Source: an uncultured bacterium (GTDB lineage: Bacteria; Verrucomicrobiota; Lentisphaeria; Victivallales; Victivallaceae). Taken from it: 14,939 nucleotides of DNA. The stretch lies in assembly GCA_949286445.1 (NCBI GenBank), contig CASECL010000095.1:1-14939 (forward strand). The letters run 5' to 3'. Of the stretch, positions 1 through 7,637 are shown piece after piece (position 1 is the first letter of the stretch; each line of letters begins with the position of its first letter). The position numbers and the translations under genes are program-made. The notes under the pieces are model-generated. The model searched no databases. It saw only the letters and a program-made list of their open reading frames with translations, and was not told where the DNA came from.

Positions 1-2261
1 CGAACTTCGACGAAACCGAAAAAGAACCTTCCGTTCTTCCGGCCGGCTTCCCCCAGCTCCTGGTCAACGGCACCACCGGTATCGGTGTAGGTATGGCAAC
101 CAGCATTCCGCCTCACAACCTGGCAGAAGTAATCAATGCCACCGTGCATTTGATGGAAAACCCCAAGGCAACAGTAGATGAGCTTATGGAGTTCATGCCG
201 GGGCCGGATTTTCCCACCGGAGCCATTATCCGGGGGCGTTTCCCGTTGCGGCAGTTCTACAATACCGGACGCGGCAGCGTCCGTCTCCGCGCCAAGGCGA
301 CCATCGAGGAAAAAGACGGGCGTGAACGCATCATTATTACCGAAATACCTTACGCCGTAAGCAAGGAGGAAATCGTCAAACGCATCGCTGAACTGGTGCG
401 GGAAAAACGCATCGTCGGCATCTCCGACCTGCGGGACGAAAGCAGCAAACGCACCGGTATCCGGGTGGTGGTGGACATCAAACGCGGAGCTATGGCCAGC
501 GTGGTGCTGAATCAGCTTTACGCCCATACCCAGCTGGAAAATGTTTACGGCTGCACCATGCTGGTTATTGACCACAACCGGCCGCGCACCATGAACTTGA
601 GCCAGGTGCTCAATGCCTACATCGACCATCGTATGGAAGTGGTCACCAGAAGAACCAAGTTTGACCTGGCAAAAGACGAAAGCAGACTGCATTTGCTGAG
701 CGGATACCTCAAGGCTCTGGACAATATCGATGAAGTGGTGAAAATTATCCGCGCCGCTCAAACCCGGCAGGAAGCTGAAGCCGCCCTGGTCGCCAGATTT
801 GAATTTTCTGAAATTCAGGCCAAGGCAATTCTGGAAATGCGGCTGCATCAGTTGACCGGCATGTCCAAAGAAGATCTGCAGAATGAATACGACGAGGTAT
901 CCAGACGCATCGAATACTGGAAAAGCCTGCTGGCCAGCCGGGAAAAACGGCTCGGGGTCATCCGGGATGAACTTATTGCGGTGCGGGACAAATATGCTTC
1001 GCCCCGACGCACGGAAATTACCAGCGACGACAGCGATCTTAATATCGCCGACCTTATTCCGCGCCACAGCTGCGTGATAACGGTTTCCAACACCAATTAC
1101 ATCAAGCGGGTGCCTGCGGACACCTACCGTACCCAGCACCGGGGCGGCGTAGGCATTATCGGCATGGAAACCAAAGAGGAAGACCATCTGGAACACCTCT
1201 TCAATGCCGACAGTCACGACCTGATATTCTTCTTTACCGACCGCGGGTTCATGTACTGGCTCAATGTTTATGAAATACCGGAGGGATCCCGTACCGGCAA
1301 AGGAAAGGCCATCGTCAATATGATCAAAGTCCAGCCGGGAGAAAACATCCGTGCCATGCTGACCGTTAAACGGGAAGACTTCGAGGACGAAAATAAGTAT
1401 ATTGTCATGGCTTCCAAACGCGGATACATCAAGAAAACTTCGCTTAAACAGTTCTCCAATCTGCGCCGGGTGGGACTCCGGGCTCTGGTAATAGAAGACG
1501 ATGACGACCTGATCGGTGCTGAATTGAGCAGCAACGGCGATGAAGTATTGCTCTCTACCAAACTGGGCATGGCCTGCCGCTTCAATCAGAATGATGAGGA
1601 AATCCGTCCCATGGGACGTACTGCCCGCGGCGTAACCGGAATGCGCTTCAAACTTGAGGGGGATGAAGTGGTGAGCATGGAAATTATCCATGAACACATT
1701 GACGATGATTCTGAAATACTGGAAGACACCGATGACGCCGTAGTCGAAGACAACATTGAAAATACTTCCGAAGCAGAAAATACCGATATGACTGCGGAAG
1801 AAGGTTCCGGTCCGGAAATTCTGGTGGTAACCGACGGCGGCATGGGGAAACGGTCGCTGGTAGCGACCTACCGCAAGACCCGGCGCGGCGCAAAAGGGGT
1901 GGTGAATATCCGCCTCAAGGAGGGCGAAAATGTGGTCAGTGCGCTCCAGATAACCGGAGATGATGAATTGCTTATCACCACCAGGGACGGTCAGCTGGTG
2001 CGTATTCCGGCAAATGAGATACGCCGTACCGGACGGGCGGCCAAAGGGGTGATTATCATGCACTTGCGTGAAGGCGACCGCATTACCGGGGTTGCCAAGC
2101 TGGTCAAGGTGGAGGGTGAAAAATCCGCCGCCGCGGAAAACACTCCGGCGGAAAACGCCGCAGAAACCGGAGCCGCTCCGGAAACAGTCGACGAAGCCGG
2201 CAATGCCACGGATGTTCCGGCAGAAAATCAGGAAAATGAAAATACTGCTCCGGAAAACTGA
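1..2261 (+). CDS. gyrA: DNA gyrase subunit A, 5'-truncated
   Basis: This is the breakage-reunion subunit of DNA gyrase, which with GyrB introduces negative supercoils using ATP. The reading frame is open from base 3 and gives 752 residues before the TGA. The first residues (FDETEKEPSVLP, then LLVNG and GMATSIPPHN) match family positions near E. coli residue 165, so the start codon and the active-site tyrosine lie upstream of the window. The tower and coiled-coil region follows, without the extra segment found in gammaproteobacterial GyrA. The DNA-wrapping C-terminal beta-pinwheel starts near base 1070. A diverged GyrA box, QHRGGVG, is at 1134-1154 (classical form QRRGGKG). Its presence favours GyrA over ParC. 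A 42-residue stretch with 18 Asp/Glu and no Lys/Arg (1692-1817) interrupts the pinwheel, and the last ~48 residues are an Ala/Glu/Asn-rich low-complexity tail. It is probably first in an operon with folP, cdaA and ybbR. Confidence 0.96.
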   Translation, partial: NFDETEKEPSVLPAGFPQLLVNGTTGIGVGMATSIPPHNLAEVINATVHLMENPKATVDELMEFMPGPDFPTGAIIRGRFPLRQFYNTGRGSVRLRAKATIEEKDGRERIIITEIPYAVSKEEIVKRIAELVREKRIVGISDLRDESSKRTGIRVVVDIKRGAMASVVLNQLYAHTQLENVYGCTMLVIDHNRPRTMNLSQVLNAYIDHRMEVVTRRTKFDLAKDESRLHLLSGYLKALDNIDEVVKIIRAAQTRQEAEAALVARFEFSEIQAKAILEMRLHQLTGMSKEDLQNEYDEVSRRIEYWKSLLASREKRLGVIRDELIAVRDKYASPRRTEITSDDSDLNIADLIPRHSCVITVSNTNYIKRVPADTYRTQHRGGVGIIGMETKEEDHLEHLFNADSHDLIFFFTDRGFMYWLNVYEIPEGSRTGKGKAIVNMIKVQPGENIRAMLTVKREDFEDENKYIVMASKRGYIKKTSLKQFSNLRRVGLRALVIEDDDDLIGAELSSNGDEVLLSTKLGMACRFNQNDEEIRPMGRTARGVTGMRFKLEGDEVVSMEIIHEHIDDDSEILEDTDDAVVEDNIENTSEAENTDMTAEEGSGPEILVVTDGGMGKRSLVATYRKTRRGAKGVVNIRLKEGENVVSALQITGDDELLITTRDGQLVRIPANEIRRTGRAAKGVIIMHLREGDRITGVAKLVKVEGEKSAAAENTPAENAAETGAAPETVDEAGNATDVPAENQENENTAPEN

Positions 2262-2278
2262 AGAATAATGAAACACAC

Positions 2279-2320
2279 TCTCCCCCCCTGCTTTTTTCAG
2301 CCGGAAAACCGGGGGGGAGA
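2279..2320 (+). promoter_or_regulatory. Perfect 10-bp G/C hairpin between gyrA and folP
   Basis: TCTCCCCCCC (2279-2288) is the exact reverse complement of GGGGGGGAGA (2311-2320), with a 22-nt loop. Inside the loop and right arm a smaller alternative, CCGG-AAAA-CCGG (2301-2312), can also form. No T-run follows, so it is not a standard terminator on this strand. It ends two bases before the folP ribosome-binding site GGCAGGAG (2323-2330). It could stabilise the gyrA 3' end or modulate folP translation. The structure is seen in the sequence; the role is inferred. Confidence 0.5.
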
Positions 2321-2339
2321 AAGGCAGGAGTTCTTCATT

Positions 2340-3122
2340 ATGAAAATAATGGGGATAATAAATGTTACTCCGGACTCATTTGCGCAGCGTGATCCGGAAT
2401 TTTCCGCCGCAGTGGAACACGCGGAAAGATTGATCGCAGAGGGTGCTGACCTGCTTGATATCGGCGGGGAATCCACCCGTCCGGGCGCGGCGAGAGTATC
2501 GGCAGAAGAACAGATCCGCCGGGTAATTCCGGTAGTGGCGGAATTGAAAAAACGCCATCCGGAGCTGCTTATAAGTGTGGATACCACCCTTTCTGCTGTT
2601 GCCAGAGCGGCGGCAGAGGCCGGGGCGGGAATGTTGAACGATATTTCCATGCTCCGGGATGACCCGGCAATGGCGGATATCGCAGCGGAATACAGCTGCG
2701 AACTGGTGCTCAACCACAGCCGGGGAACACCGGAAAACATGCGGGAACTGGCCTGTTATCAGGATCTTTGCGGTGAAGTTTACCGCGAACTTGAAGCGGC
2801 AGGAAAAGAGGCGGAAAAACGGGGCGTGCCGAAAGATAAAATCATCATGGACCCGGGTATCGGTTTTGCTAAAGATGCACAGCAGAGCATGATGCTTATG
2901 AGCCGGATTGAATTTCTGCGTCCGCTGGGAAGAATATTGGTGGGGCCCTCAAGAAAATCATTTATCGGCGGAGCAGATCGGCTGGGAGGAACTATTGGAG
3001 CAGCAGTTTTTCTGGCGGAGAAAAATATTGACTTTATCCGGGTTCATGACGTTGCGGCAGTGAAAAGCGCGCTGGATATCTGGAAAACATTGCATAAAAA
3101 CAATAATAATATTGAAAAATAA
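2340..3122 (+). CDS. folP: Dihydropteroate synthase
   Basis: This enzyme condenses 6-hydroxymethyl-7,8-dihydropterin diphosphate with p-aminobenzoate to give dihydropteroate in folate synthesis. It is the sulfonamide target and acts in the cytosol. The start ATG has GGCAGGAG nine bases upstream and opens directly into the family signature MGIINVTPDSF. An in-frame ATG at 2268 would add 24 residues translated from the hairpin and is rejected. Family motifs in order are the pterin-site Asn8 (INVTPDSF), DIGGESTRPGA, SVDT (Asp81), LNDIS, DPGIGF, GPSRKS (Lys206) and RVHD (Arg234, His236). The 260 residues are slightly short because the N-terminal beta-hairpin of E. coli FolP is missing. Loop 1 after DSF reads AQRDPEF where most members have SDGG. 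There is no Phe-Gly insertion after STRP, so it does not look like an acquired Sul enzyme. It lies 78 nt after gyrA and 17 nt before cdaA. Confidence 0.95.
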   Translation: MKIMGIINVTPDSFAQRDPEFSAAVEHAERLIAEGADLLDIGGESTRPGAARVSAEEQIRRVIPVVAELKKRHPELLISVDTTLSAVARAAAEAGAGMLNDISMLRDDPAMADIAAEYSCELVLNHSRGTPENMRELACYQDLCGEVYRELEAAGKEAEKRGVPKDKIIMDPGIGFAKDAQQSMMLMSRIEFLRPLGRILVGPSRKSFIGGADRLGGTIGAAVFLAEKNIDFIRVHDVAAVKSALDIWKTLHKNNNNIEK

Positions 3123-3139
3123 CACCATCAGCATGCAGG

Positions 3140-3988
3140 GTGGCACAAGTGACTTGGAATTTGTTAGCAGACATTGCCAGAACAGTTTTTGAAATCGGCA
3201 TATTGACATTTCTGATTTACCGCGGGCTGTACTTTCTCCGCAGCACCCGGGGAGCATACGTTCTCGCCGGACTGGGCATGATGAGCATTGCACTGTACGC
3301 ACTGTCCAATGCTCTGAATTTCCGGGTGATACCGGACATCATGCGTTATCTGCTTCAAACCCTGGCTATCGCGCTGGTAGTAATATTCCAGCCGGAACTG
3401 CGGCGGGCATTCGCCCAGCTGGGGTCCTATGTATTCTGGAGCGGCAACCGCCGCCGCCGTGAGCTGGCAGGCGAACTAATCGGAGCTCTGGCCAATTTGT
3501 CCCGGCATCGTATCGGAGCATTGATTGTGCTGGAACGCCGGGTGGGAATAAAGGGGCTGGTGGACGAAGGAGTCAAACTTGATGCCAAAGTCAACGGCAT
3601 GCTGCTGGAATCAATTTTCTACCCCAACAGCGCGCTTCATGACGGAGCGGTGATCATCCGCGGCGACCGGATTGTGGCGGCAAAAGCAATCCTGCCGCTT
3701 ACCGCTTCCACAGAAATTTCCCGGCGGCTGGGAACCCGGCACCGCGCCGCGCTGGGTATATCCGAGGACACGGATGCGGTGGCATTGGTGGTGTCAGAAG
3801 AGACCGGCGTGATCAGCCTTGCCGGGCACGGGGTGCTGTTAAGCAATATGGAAATGTCTGAGCTGGAAGAAATCCTGGAAAAGCTCTTTGTTCTCAATGC
3901 CAGCGCGGAAGATATTTTTACCAATTCACCCGCTGCGGAAAATCACTCCCGCAGCAAAAGATCGCCCAGCGAAATGGAGGAGTTTTAA
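3140..3988 (+). CDS. cdaA: Diadenylate cyclase CdaA (DacA), membrane-bound
   Basis: This enzyme makes cyclic di-AMP from two ATP at the inner membrane. The N-terminus has three hydrophobic segments (roughly residues 10-27, 38-55 and 65-82), then IIF-type motif VIFQPELRRAFAQLG, then the DisA_N catalytic domain. Both signature motifs are intact: DGA at Asp168 (LHDGAVIIRGD) and RHR at Arg200-Arg202 (GTRHRAALGISE). The length of ~280 residues matches CdaA of Listeria and Bacillus. Start choice is uncertain. GTG at 3140 gives the longest form but has no convincing ribosome-binding site. GTG at 3149, three codons in, lies five bases after AGGGTGG and may be the true start. No in-frame ATG is available. 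The C-terminal tail after the cyclase domain is Ser/Arg/Lys-rich and contains the ribosome-binding site of the next gene. Only 3 nt separate it from the YbbR-domain gene, the conserved partner arrangement. Confidence 0.93.
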   Translation: MAQVTWNLLADIARTVFEIGILTFLIYRGLYFLRSTRGAYVLAGLGMMSIALYALSNALNFRVIPDIMRYLLQTLAIALVVIFQPELRRAFAQLGSYVFWSGNRRRRELAGELIGALANLSRHRIGALIVLERRVGIKGLVDEGVKLDAKVNGMLLESIFYPNSALHDGAVIIRGDRIVAAKAILPLTASTEISRRLGTRHRAALGISEDTDAVALVVSEETGVISLAGHGVLLSNMEMSELEEILEKLFVLNASAEDIFTNSPAAENHSRSKRSPSEMEEF

Positions 3989-3991
3989 TTT

Positions 3992-5014
3992 ATGGTAAAA
4001 TTTTTCTCCCGGATATGGGGTTTTCTGGTACACCTGGTAAAACACGATTTCTGGCGCAAACTTATTGCGCTGGCATTCGCGCTTCTGCTTTATTCTGTCA
4101 TCATTCAGGAGGACGGCATGCGTGAAGTCCGGCTGCCGCGGGTGCCGATTGAACTGCTGTTGCCGGACAACCTGGTTTACACCGGAGCACCCAAAACGGT
4201 CAGTGTATCGTTTATGTGCGACAAGCGCGCCAATGTTGACTTTACCAATCTCAAGGGACAGGCGGAGGTGCAGTTGGATAAATTTACTTCCAATGTTCCT
4301 TATCAGCTGATGCTTACAGAAGAAAATTTCTCTTTCCCCGGCCGGGTGAGAGATGTAAAGATAAGCCCGGAAATACTCTCCCTTGATCTGGAACGGGTTA
4401 TTTCCCAGCGCAAGGCATTGAACGCCAGATTTGACTCTCTGAGCAAAATGTCTGACAATTACTCTATCGGCGAAGTTGACTTTGTCCCGGCAGAAGTGGT
4501 GATAACCGGACCGGAGGAAACGGTGAAAAATATTGACGTTATCGAAACTATGCCCATTCCTCTGGACCGGAATATCAGTGAGAATTTTGATTACAACGTC
4601 CGGCTGAATTTACCGGAACACGTTTCCGCCAGCCCGGCACGGGTGATCGCCAGAGTCGGAGTGGTGAGAAATTATTCAGACCGGGTATTCCGCAATCTGC
4701 CGCTGAAATTCATGTACGGATCTGACATGAAATCATTCCTCCGTCCGGGAGGGGAAATGCCGCTGGTGGAGGTTATTGTAAGCGGCCTGGCAGGAAAGGT
4801 TCGTGATCTTTCCCCCAACGCAGTTCAGCCTTACATTGATTTATCCAATATCCGTGAAGGAGGAAAATACAATCTTCACATCAACTGCATGATATCCGGA
4901 GGCGACTCCGATTTGACTGTAAGATCGGTTAACCCCGTTGAACTGCGCGGTATTTCTCTGGTGCCGGCGGGAACAGCACCCGGAAAAACTGCAGACGGAA
5001 AACAGAAGAAATGA
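3992..5014 (+). CDS. ybbR: YbbR-domain protein, CdaA regulator (CdaR-like)
   Basis: This is a single-pass membrane protein with an extracytoplasmic YbbR-repeat region. In Firmicutes the equivalent CdaR binds and modulates CdaA. Residues 24-38 form one hydrophobic helix preceded by basic residues, and the rest is predicted to be outside. At least three YbbR-like repeats are visible, with motifs such as LPRVPIELLLPDNLVYTG, ISPEILSLDLERV, PAEVVITGPEETVKNI and LPLKFMYG. The PAEVVITGPEE stretch is the most diagnostic. The ATG is preceded by GGAGGAG with nine bases of spacing, inside the end of cdaA, so translation of the pair is likely coupled. There is no glmM next door, unlike the Firmicute cdaA-cdaR-glmM cluster. 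At 340 residues it is shorter than Bacillus CdaR, suggesting fewer repeats. Function is inferred from the domain and the adjacency. Confidence 0.88.
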   Translation: MVKFFSRIWGFLVHLVKHDFWRKLIALAFALLLYSVIIQEDGMREVRLPRVPIELLLPDNLVYTGAPKTVSVSFMCDKRANVDFTNLKGQAEVQLDKFTSNVPYQLMLTEENFSFPGRVRDVKISPEILSLDLERVISQRKALNARFDSLSKMSDNYSIGEVDFVPAEVVITGPEETVKNIDVIETMPIPLDRNISENFDYNVRLNLPEHVSASPARVIARVGVVRNYSDRVFRNLPLKFMYGSDMKSFLRPGGEMPLVEVIVSGLAGKVRDLSPNAVQPYIDLSNIREGGKYNLHINCMISGGDSDLTVRSVNPVELRGISLVPAGTAPGKTADGKQKK

Positions 5015-5064
5015 TTTTGCCGGGTGGTTGCAGACAGAATATTTATTTCCGGCATAAGATGTTA

Positions 5065-5093
5065 CGGCATAATTGATTTAAAAATTATTGCCG
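5065..5093 (+). promoter_or_regulatory. Bulged hairpin in the gyrB upstream region
   Basis: CGGCATAATT (5065-5074) pairs with AATTATTGCCG (5083-5093), ten base pairs with a single bulged T (5088) and an 8-nt loop. The left arm holds CATAAT (5068-5073), a possible -10 box, but the best -35 at 16-bp spacing (TTTCCG, 5046-5051) is poor. The octamer CGGCATAA also occurs at 5050-5057, exactly 15 bp upstream. It could be an operator or a weak ybbR terminator; no T-run follows immediately. Confidence 0.35.
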
Positions 5094-5106
5094 ACAGGAA
5101 AGTAAG

Positions 5107-5122
5107 AAAAAACGTTTTTTTT
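5107..5122 (+). promoter_or_regulatory. A6CGT6 palindrome upstream of gyrB
   Basis: Six A, CG and then eight T give a perfect 14-bp palindrome (AAAAAACGTTTTTT, 5107-5120). It ends 11 bases before the gyrB ribosome-binding site GAGGG (5134-5138). Phased A/T tracts bend DNA and alter local melting, which may matter for a gyrase gene because gyrase promoters are often supercoiling-sensitive. The role is inferred. Confidence 0.3.
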
Positions 5123-5144
5123 AAAATAAATTTGAGGGAAATTC

Positions 5145-7601
5145 ATGTCCAACAACGATTTGAACAAGGCTACCGAAGAATACAGTGCAAGCCGTATTAC
5201 GGTGCTTGAGGGTTTGGAGGCGGTGCGCAAACGCCCGTCCATGTACATCGGCGATACCGGAATCCGGGGGCTTCACCATCTGGTTTACGAAGTGGTGGAC
5301 AACTCCATCGATGAGGCATTGGCCGGATATGCCAGTTCCATTGAGGTAACCATTCACCACGACAACTCCATAACCGTTCTGGATGACGGCCGCGGCATTC
5401 CGGTTGACATGCACCCCACCGAGAAAAAACCGGCAGTGGAAGTGGTATTGACCATACTTCACGCCGGAGGAAAATTCGACCACAACTCCTACAAGGTATC
5501 CGGCGGTCTCCACGGCGTAGGTGTATCCTGCGTCAACGCGCTTTCAGTATGGATGGATGTGGAAGTTTACCGCGAGGGGCATGTCCACCACATCCGCTTT
5601 GAACGCGGTCGCACCACCGTACCGCTGGAGAAACTCCGGGAAACCAGCCGGCACGGTACCAAGGTGACCTTTCTGCCGGATAAGGAAATTTTCCCCGACA
5701 CCGTCTATGACCGCAGTGTGCTGGCCAACCGGCTGCGTGAACTGGCATTTCTCAACCGCGGAATAACCATTGCCCTGGTGGACGAACGCACCGAAGACGG
5801 TAAAGAACCCCACCGGGATGTATTCCACTATGAAGGCGGCATCCGGGAATTTGTCTCCATGCTCAATGCCAATGCCAAACCGCTTCATGATGTAATCTAT
5901 TTCCACCGGGAGAAAGACGGTATTGACGTGGAAGTGGCCATGCAGTATAATGACGGCTTCAACGAAAATATTTTCAGCTATACCAATAACATCAATACCG
6001 TTGAAGGCGGCACCCATCTGGTAGGCTTCCAGACTGCGCTTACCCGCACCATCAATGCCTACGCCAAAAATGAACTCAAAAACGATCACTCCATGAGCGG
6101 CAGTGACACCCGTGAGGGCCTGGCGGCAGTAATCAGTGTCAAAGTGCCGGATCCCCAGTTTGAGGGACAGACCAAAACCAAGCTGGGCAATTCCGAAGTG
6201 CGCGGCATTGTGGAGTCCGTAATCAACGAAGAATTCGGCAATTATCTCCATGAAAATCCGGGCCCGGCTAAAACTATCGTGCTTCAGGCCATGACCGCCG
6301 CCCGGGCCCGTGAAGCGGCAAAACGCGCCCGCGAACTGGTACAGCGCAAGGGAGCAATGGACAGCTTCACGCTGCCGGGGAAATTATCCGACTGCTCCAG
6401 CAAAGATCCGGCACAAAGCGAACTCTACATCGTAGAGGGTGACTCCGCCGGCGGCTCCGCCAAGGACGGACGCAACAGCACCTTCCAGGCGATATTGCCT
6501 ATCCGCGGCAAACTGCTCAATGTGGAAAAAACCCGGCTGGATAAAATTCTGGACAACAAGGAAATTCAGTCGCTGATCGCCGCCATCGGCTGCGGTATCG
6601 GAAATGATGACTTTGATATCAGCAAAGCCCGTTATCACCGGGTGATTATTATGACCGATGCTGATGTGGATGGTTCCCACATCCGCACTCTGCTGCTGAC
6701 ATTCTTCTACCGGCAGATGAAGCCGCTGATTGAAGCCGGCTATGTTTACATTGCCAAACCGCCGCTTTTCAAAGTCACCCGGCGCAAAACCGAGCGTTAC
6801 ATTGACACCGAGGAGCAGTTGGATGCCTATTTGATTCAGCTGGGCTGTGAAGACCTTTCCGTCAAATCTCTTGACGGGGCGGAAATGCCTCCGGAAGAGG
6901 TCAAAAATCTGGTTGACCTGTACCTCAAAGCCTCCCGTCTCGCCGCCGGTCTGCGCCGCTGCGGTATGGATGAACACCGTTATTTCGAGGCGGTCAGAGA
7001 GGACGGCAAATGCCCCATTGCCCATTACACCGTGCGTGAACCGGACGGCAGCACCAGCGAACGCTTTGTTTACGATGAGGAGGAAGAAACCGCGTTTCTG
7101 GCGGAAACCCGGCAGCGGATAGCCCCGGTGGAAGTTCCCGGAGATCCGGCTTCCGAAGCGGAGGCGGTAACCGTTTTCCAGCGCAATGTGGACGAAATTA
7201 AAATATATGAAGCTTTGGAATGCGAGGCTTTGATCGCGGAACTTAAGACCTATAATATTACTCCGCGGATGATTTTCGACTCCGAAGAACCGATGTTTCA
7301 GGTCACCGGGGCGGACGGGAAAGTCAATACCGTTTCCTCGCTGTATGAATTTTTCAGTGTGATACGTCTCAACGGTCAGCAGGGCCTGCGGATTCAGCGT
7401 TACAAAGGGCTGGGCGAAATGAACGCCGAACAGCTTTGGGAAACCACATTGGATCCGGAAAGCCGCAAGATGATCAAAGTGCGGATGCAGGACGCAGTTG
7501 AAGCGGAAAGACTGTTCACCCTTTTGATGGGAGATGTGGTCGAACCCCGCCGGGAGTACATCGAAAAGTACGCCGCCGGAGTAAAAGACCTGGATATATA
7601 A
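5145..7601 (+). CDS. gyrB: DNA gyrase subunit B
   Basis: This is the ATPase subunit of DNA gyrase and partner of GyrA upstream. The GHKL ATP site is complete: catalytic Glu49 and Mg-binding Asn53 in YEVVDNSIDEA, Asp80 in LDDGRGIPV, the glycine-rich lid GGLHGVGVSCVNALS, and the QTKTKLGN lysine loop near residues 342-347. The TOPRIM domain has EGDSAGGSAKDGRN (Glu near 430) and the metal-binding DADVDG (Asp505, Asp507). A long segment between about residues 555 and 735 corresponds to the insertion in E. coli GyrB and explains the 818-residue length (E. coli 804). The tail motif QRYKGLGEMNAEQLW begins near residue 750. The start ATG has GAGGG six bases upstream. A 130-nt gap with a hairpin and an A/T palindrome separates it from ybbR, so it may have its own promoter, although I see no convincing -35/-10 pair. 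The phosphofructokinase gene follows after 36 nt. Confidence 0.97.
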   Translation: MSNNDLNKATEEYSASRITVLEGLEAVRKRPSMYIGDTGIRGLHHLVYEVVDNSIDEALAGYASSIEVTIHHDNSITVLDDGRGIPVDMHPTEKKPAVEVVLTILHAGGKFDHNSYKVSGGLHGVGVSCVNALSVWMDVEVYREGHVHHIRFERGRTTVPLEKLRETSRHGTKVTFLPDKEIFPDTVYDRSVLANRLRELAFLNRGITIALVDERTEDGKEPHRDVFHYEGGIREFVSMLNANAKPLHDVIYFHREKDGIDVEVAMQYNDGFNENIFSYTNNINTVEGGTHLVGFQTALTRTINAYAKNELKNDHSMSGSDTREGLAAVISVKVPDPQFEGQTKTKLGNSEVRGIVESVINEEFGNYLHENPGPAKTIVLQAMTAARAREAAKRARELVQRKGAMDSFTLPGKLSDCSSKDPAQSELYIVEGDSAGGSAKDGRNSTFQAILPIRGKLLNVEKTRLDKILDNKEIQSLIAAIGCGIGNDDFDISKARYHRVIIMTDADVDGSHIRTLLLTFFYRQMKPLIEAGYVYIAKPPLFKVTRRKTERYIDTEEQLDAYLIQLGCEDLSVKSLDGAEMPPEEVKNLVDLYLKASRLAAGLRRCGMDEHRYFEAVREDGKCPIAHYTVREPDGSTSERFVYDEEEETAFLAETRQRIAPVEVPGDPASEAEAVTVFQRNVDEIKIYEALECEALIAELKTYNITPRMIFDSEEPMFQVTGADGKVNTVSSLYEFFSVIRLNGQQGLRIQRYKGLGEMNAEQLWETTLDPESRKMIKVRMQDAVEAERLFTLLMGDVVEPRREYIEKYAAGVKDLDI

Positions 7602-7637
7602 TTTCAGCAATTTCTATTTGGGACGAGAGATCAGATC

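Noticed and set aside
2268..2339. Upstream in-frame ATG that would extend FolP by 24 residues
   Set aside because: The extension is encoded by the G/C hairpin and has no ribosome-binding site. The ATG at 2340 has GGCAGGAG at good spacing and begins at the conserved family N-terminus.
6384..7610. Long open frame (408 codons) on the minus strand opposite gyrB
   Set aside because: It lies entirely antisense to a conserved gyrB with intact motifs. Its translation shows no recognisable domain and results from codon bias that avoids reverse-strand stops.
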